The notes under the pieces are model-generated. The model ran no database searches. It had not been told where the DNA came from and was given only the letters and a program-made list of their open reading frames with translations. The position numbers and the translations under genes are program-made. A stretch of 64,000 nt of DNA, taken from Pseudalkalibacillus salsuginis. GTDB lineage: Bacteria > Bacillota > Bacilli > Bacillales > Fictibacillaceae. Where the stretch lies: the NCBI RefSeq assembly GCF_021646685.1, contig NZ_JAKJHW010000003.1, positions 124,001-188,000 on the forward strand, read 5' to 3'. Shown here piece after piece: positions 54,256 through 62,418 of this stretch (positions within the stretch are counted from its first letter, which is position 1; each line of letters begins with the position of its first letter).

Positions 54256-55881
54256 TTATAGTGTAATATACGGTCTCATTTCCTCGATGGTTGCAGGTCC
54301 GATATATTTAACATTATCCAATTCTTCAATTGTTTGGAAAGATCCATGAGTATTTCGATAATCAATGATGTTTTGCGCGATCGTTGGTCCGACACCCTTG
54401 ATCAATTGAAGTGTTTCAAAATCTGCAGTATTCACGTTGATCGGATATTGTGGTTCTGGTTCTGGCTCAGGGTCCGGCTCTGGATCCGTTATTGAACTGC
54501 AGCTATCTTCACCGTTATATGGAGAAGCATCGACACCGTATGAAACCCCATTCGTTTTGACGGTGATCGTTCCAGATTTACAAGTGGAGTACAAGTCCGT
54601 ACCTGCCTCCCATAAACGATGCACAACGTCAGAATACGGATGACCATAGTTGTTTTCTCCGTATGAAAGGATACCTATTTCAGGATTCACCTCAGAAATG
54701 AAAGCGTCGGATGTAGAAGTCGATCCTCCGTGGTGGCCAACTTTTAAGATCTCTGCTTCAATATCATATTTATTTACCATATTGATTTCATTATCCACCG
54801 ATGCGTCACCGGTTAATAGGAAGTCGATATCCCCATGAGATACTTTCAATACAATCGAAGATTCATTATTATCGCTGCTTGTATTCAATCCATTCAATAC
54901 CTGAATATGAAGAACATCATCAAAGGTAAGCGTGCTGCCTTCCACTGCCTCTTCGAATGGGATATTCTTTTGATCTATCAAACTCAGATATTCCAAATAC
55001 GTTTCTGAAGTATGGGCTTTTCCGCTGTCTAAAACTTTCCCAACAGATACTTGTTCCAATACATCGATCAATCCACCAATATGGTCTGCATCCGGATGTG
55101 TAGCAACCATTAAGTCAATTGAGTTTATACCAGCCTGGGCCAAGTAATCAACTACTACTTGCCCAGCCGATTTACGGCCCCCATCAACCAATATCGTCTT
55201 ACCAGATGGAGATATAATTAACATACTATCCCCTTGACCGACATCAATAAAATGGACTGACAAATCATCCATTGGCTTAAATTTGTCATCCAATGAACGA
55301 GCGAAAGCAACAGAGAACTCTGCTCTTGTTATATTATTAAGTGGTTTGAATGTATGATCAGCATAACCATTTACGACATTATTGGCGTCTAAAGCTAATA
55401 TGTACTCTTTAGCCCACTTTGCTTGATCCAAGTCTGTAAAAGTAGAAGCCGTATCACCGTTTAAACCAAAAGCGAGTGCAATGATTTTTGCTGTTGCAGC
55501 GCGATTGATTTTATCTCCTGGCTTGAATGTGTTGTCTGGAAATCCGTTAAATAACCCGTGCTCAGTTGCAATAGCGATCGCTTCATAATAAAAGCTATCC
55601 TTACTGACATCAGAATAACCTGGGTCCACTATTGTCGTATCATCAGGATAGAATTCCCTGACTAACATCAAAGCGGCTTGCTCACGGGTTATTTGGTCAC
55701 TTGGTCCAAATTTACCGTTACCATAACCGTTGATGATTCCCCGGTCACTCAAATAATAAATTTCATCCTCTGCCCAGGACACTCCCCCAAGGTCTGTAAA
55801 TGTTTCCCCGGCACTAACATTGCTATATTGGAATGATAAAATAAATACCAATGCCATGAAGATAGAAAATATTCTCTTCAT
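54256..55881 (-). CDS. SLH-anchored ComEC-like metallo-beta-lactamase with ComEA-like HhH domain
   Basis: 541 residues. Signal peptide 1-24, three SLH units (about 28-80, 88-140, 146-198), then a metallo-hydrolase domain (about 205-450) with SVHFIDVGQGDSMLI, ATHPDADHIGG (the HxHxDH-type metal motif as THPDADH), LLTGDAS and KVGHHGG. A Pro/Glu/Asp linker comes next, then a C-terminal helix-hairpin-helix module (about 478-541, INVNTADFETLQLIKGVG) as in ComEA. ComEC's hydrolase domain is proposed to degrade the non-transforming DNA strand. Here it is exported and wall-anchored with a DNA-binding module, suggesting a surface nuclease. Confidence 0.9.
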   Translation of the reverse strand: MKRIFSIFMALVFILSFQYSNVSAGETFTDLGGVSWAEDEIYYLSDRGIINGYGNGKFGPSDQITREQAALMLVREFYPDDTTIVDPGYSDVSKDSFYYEAIAIATEHGLFNGFPDNTFKPGDKINRAATAKIIALAFGLNGDTASTFTDLDQAKWAKEYILALDANNVVNGYADHTFKPLNNITRAEFSVAFARSLDDKFKPMDDLSVHFIDVGQGDSMLIISPSGKTILVDGGRKSAGQVVVDYLAQAGINSIDLMVATHPDADHIGGLIDVLEQVSVGKVLDSGKAHTSETYLEYLSLIDQKNIPFEEAVEGSTLTFDDVLHIQVLNGLNTSSDNNESSIVLKVSHGDIDFLLTGDASVDNEINMVNKYDIEAEILKVGHHGGSTSTSDAFISEVNPEIGILSYGENNYGHPYSDVVHRLWEAGTDLYSTCKSGTITVKTNGVSYGVDASPYNGEDSCSSITDPEPDPEPEPEPQYPINVNTADFETLQLIKGVGPTIAQNIIDYRNTHGSFQTIEELDNVKYIGPATIEEMRPYITL

Positions 55882-56153
55882 TTTACCCCTCCTAAAAAGT
55901 TATTAATTAATATTATAGTATAATTTACCAAGATTTTGGTTGAATTTAGAAAATTAAGTTTTATTTGGTGGCAAAATTGAGAGGTAAACATGATTTGTTA
56001 TCTATTAGAAAGGAATAAATAAACAAAATAGCCAGGAGACTTCACGTTATTCCAGCCTCCTGAAACGGTTATTACCAAAAAGGTTAGGATGAATTAAATT
56101 AAAGTCTGTTAGAATGCTAGAAAAATAAAGTGAATGAGCGAGAGGAGAAAAGA

Positions 56154-58247
56154 ATGTATAAAAGATTAGGAAGATTTTTGTTAGGGGCAATTGGTTTTTT
56201 CTTTATTTGGAGCGTCCCAGATTATGTTCAATCACAAAACTCCACACAAAGTGAGAGGGGCCATACTATCTCAGATAGCGGTTCTATAGAGAATTATGTC
56301 AGTATTTCCCGAGAAAAGGCGACAGAAATCGCTACACACAAAGTTCATATACCGGCTGACTTTGTAAAACAGAACATAAAGCTCCAACATGGTTGGGGTG
56401 GTACAGAAAAACTCTGGCGGATTTCATGGGTTACACAGGCCCCGAAGCTGCAAACAATAGAAGTTGGTGTCAATGCTATTGATGGTTCGATCATGGAAAT
56501 CAGTATTTACCTAAAGCCTGATAAGGGGGAGGGTTCAAATGGACATGATATTTCTCTTGAAGAAGCAGTAGAGATTGCAGAAAAGTACATTGAACTTCAC
56601 TATCCAGCTATAGAAGGTATGACATTACAGCGAAACCATTTTATGGAGGCTGATCGATTTAATATTCAATTTATCCAGATGGTGAACGGCATCCCATTTC
56701 CGGAAAATGAAATTCGTTTTCAAATAGGTAAGAATGGAGAAATTGAGTATCACCGTTTCCGCATTAGAAATCAAATTCATTTTGAGCCATTAACAGATTT
56801 GATTCCCTATTCGATGGTTATGCAAAAAATTAGTGAAGAAGTTGAGTTAGAACTGAGTTATATCCATCAACCTCCCAATAACCAATATACTCCTAACGAT
56901 ACCTTCCTTGCATATCTCCCTAAGAGTAAAAATAAACAATATCTAAGACCTTTACTTTTGATAGATGCCAATAGTGGTGAATGGATCGACTGTTCTAGGT
57001 CCACTTTACCAGACGATAGGTTTATTGAGACAGCTGTTTCTACAGATCCCAAACCCAGACAGAAACCCACTAATATCCTAACCCAAGGAGAAGCATATCA
57101 AATTTTAAAAAATCTTTTTCCTATACCGGATAATGTAGTTATAAGTCATGTGGATTATAAGGCACCATTATGGGTATTTCAGATAGGCTATGAAGAAGGA
57201 CCATCTAAAGTATGGCATGCAGTTGTTGATACAACGAGTGGGGAAGTAATCCGTTTTTCTAAGGAAAATCCTATCAATGAAGAGGTCATCAATATAAATC
57301 TATCTAAAGAGGAAGCCATTGAAAACACGATTGAATTTGTAAAAAGGGCTCTGCCTGATAAAGCTGCTCATCTATACCCTAGGATTGTGAAAGAACATTT
57401 TTATGACGGGGAAATAAAGGCAAAAGCGTATGACGTCCATCTTATCAGAAAACATGACGGGATCGTGGTCACAAATCAAGGTGTCGATATAAAGATTTCT
57501 GCAATTAATGGTGAAATAATCGAATATAATATGATTTGGAGGGATATTGATTTTCCTCCTGCAATTGATGTATTAAGTACGACAGAAGCAAAAGATATTT
57601 ACAGTAAAGATTTGAGTATTGAATTAATGTATATGGCTCCTGTACCCGATCATCCCATTGAACGTAAAAAGCTAATCGGTAAAGTGAAAGAAGCCAGTCT
57701 CGTCTATAAGGTGAATAAACCAGAGGGGAAATTTTTAGATGCCCGCGTTGGGAAGTGGAGAGATGGTAAGACAGGTGAGATTATACATAAGAGCATATTA
57801 GATATTGAGGGGCATTGGGCGGAACAAGAAATAAAAAATCTAGTCAATAATGGTTTAATGGAGGTTGAACATAATCTGTTCCATCCTGATGCAACCCTTA
57901 CAAGAGTAGAGTTGATCAAGCTATTGTTAAAAGTGGTTAAAGAAGGGGACGGTAATAACAAACTCCTATCAAAAATCCTTTTTCATTCTGAAAAAGAGGT
58001 ATCTAGAGAGTCTTTCGCCGTTATGATGGTTCATGCGTTGGGCTATGAAAGTTTTTCAAAAGAGGGGAAAATGGTTCCACTCAACTTTTTAGATAAGGAT
58101 AAAATTATTCATAAAGAACATGTAGGGCTGGTCCAGAAGTTAGGGATCATGCAGGGCGCATATAATAACTTCAGACCAAAGGATAGATTAACAAAAGCAG
58201 AAGCTGCTGTAGGTCTTTATAGATTTTTAAAAATAAAAACTGAGTAA
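56154..58247 (+). CDS. YcdB/YcdC-domain protein with incomplete C-terminal SLH domains
   Basis: 697 residues from ATG 56154, right after GAGAGGAG; the ATG at 56130 overlaps that site. Signal peptide about 1-24. Two YcdB/YcdC-type repeats (about 45-290 and 315-560) with the recurring 'PDFV...HGWGGTEKLWRISW' and 'LIDANSGEWID' patterns. The SLH region (about 560-695) has a good first and third unit, but the middle one is shortened by ~30 residues compared with its neighbour: SKILFHSEKEVSRESFAV joins directly. Function unknown, probably surface-bound. Confidence 0.82.
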   Translation: MYKRLGRFLLGAIGFFFIWSVPDYVQSQNSTQSERGHTISDSGSIENYVSISREKATEIATHKVHIPADFVKQNIKLQHGWGGTEKLWRISWVTQAPKLQTIEVGVNAIDGSIMEISIYLKPDKGEGSNGHDISLEEAVEIAEKYIELHYPAIEGMTLQRNHFMEADRFNIQFIQMVNGIPFPENEIRFQIGKNGEIEYHRFRIRNQIHFEPLTDLIPYSMVMQKISEEVELELSYIHQPPNNQYTPNDTFLAYLPKSKNKQYLRPLLLIDANSGEWIDCSRSTLPDDRFIETAVSTDPKPRQKPTNILTQGEAYQILKNLFPIPDNVVISHVDYKAPLWVFQIGYEEGPSKVWHAVVDTTSGEVIRFSKENPINEEVININLSKEEAIENTIEFVKRALPDKAAHLYPRIVKEHFYDGEIKAKAYDVHLIRKHDGIVVTNQGVDIKISAINGEIIEYNMIWRDIDFPPAIDVLSTTEAKDIYSKDLSIELMYMAPVPDHPIERKKLIGKVKEASLVYKVNKPEGKFLDARVGKWRDGKTGEIIHKSILDIEGHWAEQEIKNLVNNGLMEVEHNLFHPDATLTRVELIKLLLKVVKEGDGNNKLLSKILFHSEKEVSRESFAVMMVHALGYESFSKEGKMVPLNFLDKDKIIHKEHVGLVQKLGIMQGAYNNFRPKDRLTKAEAAVGLYRFLKIKTE

Positions 58248-58263
58248 TAAGGAGAAACAATTA

Positions 58264-58299
58264 GCGACCTTCCAATATAGGAGGTCGTTTTCTTATTTT
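58264..58299 (+). terminator. Terminator after the first YcdB-SLH gene
   Basis: CGACCT...AGGTCG stem with an inner TCC/GGA pairing, then TTTTCTTATTTTT. Confidence 0.6.
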
Positions 58300-58451
58300 T
58301 AAATGGTGGAGTTAATATTCTATAAAAAAAATAGAGTGTATTTTGTTATATTAAGGCTATTTAAGTAAAAATATAGATTTTTATTACTAAAAATAGAAAT
58401 ATTTGTTAGAATATTAGATATATAGAATTAGTAAAATGAGAGGAGAAACGA

Positions 58452-60773
58452 ATGAAGAGACTGAAAAAAGGATTGATTTTACTTGTTTCAACGATTTTTC
58501 TATTTACTTTAAGCTTACCACCTGGATATGCACAAACGGATGAATCTACAAAAGATCAGTTTACACCGAAGAAAGAGCCTGTAAATTTTAAAGCTCAACA
58601 TACATATACTACTGCAGCGATTAAGTCGGCTGAGGAAGAAGCTGAAATCTCGAAAGAGGAAGCTATTGAAATTTCTAAGAAATCGGTTGATATACCGGAT
58701 GATTTTGTACAAGAACAAGTTCGCTTTCATGCAAATTGGGGTGGTACGGAACAAGTTTGGAGAGTTTCATGGAGAAAGCAAACACAAAAGTATCATGAGA
58801 TTGAAGTTACGATCAATGCACACACAGGATCCGTGGTTGAAATTCACTTTTTCAAGGAACCTGAAAATGATCGTGTTGTGTTTCCACCTAAAACGGATTT
58901 CCAAGAAGCAGTGAAAATTGCTGAAAAATATATTGAGAAGCATTATCCTGAAAAATCAGAGAACTTGAAGTTAGATGAAACAGCGATGGAAGAGTATGAG
59001 AATGATCCATATTATAAAGAACGTGGAGGTTACTATATCCAATTCTTCCAAAGGATCAATGGCGTTCAGTTCCCAGAAAACTCAATAAGCTTTCGGATCA
59101 CAGGGGACGGTGAAATAGAAAACCATCATTACAGAATGCGGGATCACATTCAATTTGAAGAAGTGATTGATTTGATTGACGAAGAAACAGCTCAAAAGAT
59201 GGTTGAAGATGAGCTGGAAATGGAGCTCCGATATATTCATCAACCATACTACGAAGATTCAACATCTGATGAAGCTTATTTAGCATATGTACCTGTCAAT
59301 ACAAGTCAAAGGTATTTTTCCTATCCTCTTCAGATCATAGATGCCAATAGTGGGAAATGGATTGATCATACCGGTGAAAAGCCATCAAATGATGGTATTG
59401 AGCTGCCGGAAGGCCCTGTTTCTGAAGATGCTGTACCTTCGAAGGAGTATAATCAGGAATTGACACAAGATCAGGCTTATCAAATCATTAAAGAGCACTT
59501 TTCGTTACCTGAAAGTATCATACTCGAACATGTCGAATATGAACAGCAATGGAATCGAAATGAAACACCAGTCTGGGCATTTTTTTTACGAGATAAAAAA
59601 GACTCCCCGATGATGATGTGGCATGTCACTGTTAATGCAGAAACCGGAGATATTTTGAGGTTCTATAAAGATATGCACAATTATCCAGGAAGTAATGACA
59701 ACGTAACTGTCAATGTATCAAAGCAGCAAGCATTGATGAAAGCGATTGAATTTGTGAAAAATACCTCTCCAGACAAAGTGGATCAATTGTATCCGACTAT
59801 ACCGACTGAGCACTATTATAATGAAGAAACCCAGCCAAGGACATACGGAATATATTTTATAAGAAAACATAATGGCATTCCTGTCGATCATCAGGGTGTG
59901 AATATTGAAATCTCTGCATCAACTGGTGAAGTGACGCAATATAACATGGAATGGAAGTATTTGGAATTTCCGTCGATAGCGAATGCAATGGATTCTAAGA
60001 AAGCGAAAGATATTTATTTTACAGAAGTAGATGTGGAGCTACAATACATGGTGCCATATCCTGACAAACCTAAACAGCGTAAAGAACTCGCAGGTGAGAA
60101 GAAAAACGCAATGCTGATTTATAGGACGATTCATCCTCCGTATTATAAGTTCTTGGATGCAGTCACTGGAAAATGGCGACATAAGGAAACTGGTAAACAG
60201 ATTGGAGTCAAGAAAGAGATATCTGATATAAAAGGGCATTGGGCAGAACAAGAAATCAACATGTTGGTCGAATATAACCTGATGGAGGTTGAAGATGGGA
60301 AGTTCAATCCATCGAAGAGTTTGACCAGGGGAGAATTAGTCCAATTACTAATAAAAGCACTTGGAGATGATTATTACTATGGTGATCGCATCAAGCTTCC
60401 TTTTGAGGATATTGAGAAGGAATCCAAGTACTATAAAGCTTTATTACAAGCAGTCGAACGCAATATCGTAATCACAAAGGAAAAGAAATTTCATCCTAAC
60501 GATGAAGCTACAAGAGAGTATTTTGCTGTTCTGATGGTGAGAGCACTCGGATATGATAAGCTTGCCAACCAAGGTGTCTTTACTATAGATTATTTAGACG
60601 AAAATCAAATTACTTATAAAGGGCATGTCGGATTAATCCAGGGGTTAGGAATCATGCAGGGATCGTACAATCGATTCATGCCTAAGAGCAGTCTGACGAA
60701 AGCCGAAGCAGCGGTCGCATTATATAAGTTCCTTGAAAAGAAATCAGAGCTCTATGATAAGAGATATAGATAG
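58452..60773 (+). CDS. YcdB/YcdC-domain protein with three C-terminal SLH domains, paralogue
   Basis: 773 residues, a tandem relative of the gene at 56154-58247: signal peptide 1-27, two YcdB/YcdC-type repeats (about 55-325 and 345-610; FHANWGGTEQVWRVSW, LQIIDANSGKWID), and three SLH units (about 615-765) including the middle one that its neighbour has lost. The matched repeats and the order HWAEQEI...NLMEVE...GLGIMQG...RFMPKSSLTKAEA show a duplication. Role unknown. PepSY-like folds in this family suggest an external inhibitor or binding function. Confidence 0.85.
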   Translation: MKRLKKGLILLVSTIFLFTLSLPPGYAQTDESTKDQFTPKKEPVNFKAQHTYTTAAIKSAEEEAEISKEEAIEISKKSVDIPDDFVQEQVRFHANWGGTEQVWRVSWRKQTQKYHEIEVTINAHTGSVVEIHFFKEPENDRVVFPPKTDFQEAVKIAEKYIEKHYPEKSENLKLDETAMEEYENDPYYKERGGYYIQFFQRINGVQFPENSISFRITGDGEIENHHYRMRDHIQFEEVIDLIDEETAQKMVEDELEMELRYIHQPYYEDSTSDEAYLAYVPVNTSQRYFSYPLQIIDANSGKWIDHTGEKPSNDGIELPEGPVSEDAVPSKEYNQELTQDQAYQIIKEHFSLPESIILEHVEYEQQWNRNETPVWAFFLRDKKDSPMMMWHVTVNAETGDILRFYKDMHNYPGSNDNVTVNVSKQQALMKAIEFVKNTSPDKVDQLYPTIPTEHYYNEETQPRTYGIYFIRKHNGIPVDHQGVNIEISASTGEVTQYNMEWKYLEFPSIANAMDSKKAKDIYFTEVDVELQYMVPYPDKPKQRKELAGEKKNAMLIYRTIHPPYYKFLDAVTGKWRHKETGKQIGVKKEISDIKGHWAEQEINMLVEYNLMEVEDGKFNPSKSLTRGELVQLLIKALGDDYYYGDRIKLPFEDIEKESKYYKALLQAVERNIVITKEKKFHPNDEATREYFAVLMVRALGYDKLANQGVFTIDYLDENQITYKGHVGLIQGLGIMQGSYNRFMPKSSLTKAEAAVALYKFLEKKSELYDKRYR

Positions 60774-60787
60774 TAGATTAATTAGAG

Positions 60788-60831
60788 AAAGTAACCTTCC
60801 GTCAAGAGTCTAGGAAGGTTACTTTTGTTAT
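60788..60831 (+). terminator. Terminator of the second YcdB-SLH gene
   Basis: AAAGTAACCTTCC (60788-60800) with GGAAGGTTACTTT (60813-60825), then TGTTA. Confidence 0.8.
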
Positions 60832-61023
60832 GGGAAATTATGTTAAAATTAGATTATACAGAATTTTCTTATTCAGTAATCGGGCAGGATACTGGATACA
60901 TTTGGTAAACGATATGAACTTTTAGAATCCATTAAATCCAAACTAAAAGAAGAATCTGATATTTAGTAGATAAATATTCTTAATAATTGTTAATACCTAT
61001 GATTTCTCGTTTAAAGTTTAGAG

Positions 61024-61539
61024 GTGAGTAATATTCTATTATTTTTGCTGTTCTACATAATCGTTATTCCTGTATGTGTATTGATTCACGAGGTTGGACA
61101 TGCACTAGGTATTATTTTGACAACAAAATACAATGCTAATGTGTATTTAGGTCAAAAAAATAATAAGGAAACATTCCGCTTAGGGAGAGTACATTTTCAT
61201 ATTAATTGGGCTTTTTACGGATTTGTACGCTATGCAAATGAAAGTCCAATAACAACAACAGGTCAAAGGATAGTGATATTTATAGGAGGCCCTTTAGTAT
61301 CACTATGCATTGGGGTATTTGGGTTTATTAGTTCTACCTATATGTTTGATGAAAATAGTATTAAAAATCTTATGACAGGTGTAGGTGTATTCAATATTTA
61401 TCTGTTCCTGTTAACCATTCTACCTATTCGTTATCCTGAATGGTGGAAACCATACAGTAACATGCCTTCTGACGGATACAGAATTCTACAAGAGGTAAAG
61501 AGAAAGAATGAAATGAAAAAACAAGAACATGAGATGTAA
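61024..61539 (+). CDS. M50-like membrane metallopeptidase (HEVGH)
   Basis: 171 residues, several membrane segments. HEVGH at residues 22-26 in the first is the zinc motif of site-2-type peptidases, and SDGYRIL near residue 155 corresponds to the second metal-binding motif (xDG). It is smaller than most M50 enzymes and lacks a PDZ domain. The start is not certain: GTG 61024 lies inside the AGAGGTGA ribosome site, and an ATT or TTG 9-18 nt later would be better spaced. Stands alone. The target is unknown; a fold-only member is possible. Confidence 0.72.
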   Translation: MSNILLFLLFYIIVIPVCVLIHEVGHALGIILTTKYNANVYLGQKNNKETFRLGRVHFHINWAFYGFVRYANESPITTTGQRIVIFIGGPLVSLCIGVFGFISSTYMFDENSIKNLMTGVGVFNIYLFLLTILPIRYPEWWKPYSNMPSDGYRILQEVKRKNEMKKQEHEM

Positions 61540-61880
61540 CTATATCATTTTTAAAATAATACAGGATGAGGTATTTATTATATTTGTAGAGTATATTGTC
61601 AAGGATCATATTAAAGTTAAGCAAAACCTCTGAAGCACAGGAATTACAGTTACTTAGGTGCGAAGTTTGAGTTATATATTTAATAGTTCTCCGATTTTTC
61701 TAAGGTCTAAGGGCTGATAGTATGTCCTTATACTATTAGTTAGCAATCAATGAAATCTCTAAAGGAGGTTCTTTACCTATTTAAGTAGTCCAAAAGAACT
61801 GAAATCAATAAAAGTTAAATCATATTTTATCAAATTTGGTAGAATAATGTTAGAAACACAAATATAGGGGGAGTTTCTTC
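61540..61880. other. 341-bp gene-free stretch
   Basis: AT-rich; nothing with a ribosome site or known RNA motif recognised. It presumably holds the promoter of the lipoprotein gene. Confidence 0.4.
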
Positions 61881-62273
61881 ATGAAAGAAATATGGAAGTG
61901 GACAGCGGCACTGTTTTTGGTAATAGGTTTATTAGCTGGTTGTGGTACGGCCGAAGATGAGCAAAGTAATGAAAATGATACTGAACAATCCGGTACTACA
62001 GATGATTCTTCATCCTCTGACCCGGACTCGACATCAGAATCTGAAGGGACTGGGGATGAGCAAGAAGCAGTTGAACAGACAGGAGAAGGTACATATAACG
62101 GACTTGCAGATAACCATACGGTAGAAATAATGCTAGAAGATGGCCCACAGGCTTTTCAAATCACTGAGGAAGTAAAGGTGCAAGTCGATGAACTTGAGCC
62201 TGACACGGAGGTCCAATTCAATTATATCGATAAAGATGGTACTCTGACGATTACAGATATTAAAACAAAATAA
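61881..62273 (+). CDS. Small acidic lipoprotein
   Basis: 130 residues. Signal peptide with lipobox LLAGC (Cys at 21), then a Ser/Asp/Glu-rich disordered spacer (22-68) and a small folded part (about 70-130, TYNGLADNHTVEIML ... FNYIDKDGTLTITDI), which looks like a short OB/beta-barrel. No family named. Ends at a strong terminator. Ribosome site AGGGGGAG before ATG. Confidence 0.8.
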   Translation: MKEIWKWTAALFLVIGLLAGCGTAEDEQSNENDTEQSGTTDDSSSSDPDSTSESEGTGDEQEAVEQTGEGTYNGLADNHTVEIMLEDGPQAFQITEEVKVQVDELEPDTEVQFNYIDKDGTLTITDIKTK

Positions 62274-62286
62274 GAGATTTGTTTCT

Positions 62287-62326
62287 AATAATCTACTCTT
62301 AATACAGAGTAGGTTATTTTTTTTGT
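62287..62326 (+). terminator. Terminator of the lipoprotein gene
   Basis: AATAATCTACTCT with AGAGTAGGTTATT (62287-62299, 62306-62318), one wobble, then TTTTTTTT. Confidence 0.85.
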
Positions 62327-62418
62327 TAAATTTTGTGGAAAAATCAGGTTTAATTAGTTTATATTTTCAGTTACAATAGTGTTAATTGTTTGTAAAGAAT
62401 TTATGGAGGTAACATTAA

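Noticed and set aside
60863-60966. Short frame ending LLESIKSKLKEESDI
   Set aside because: About 25 residues, no start with a ribosome site; could be a remnant but is not supported.
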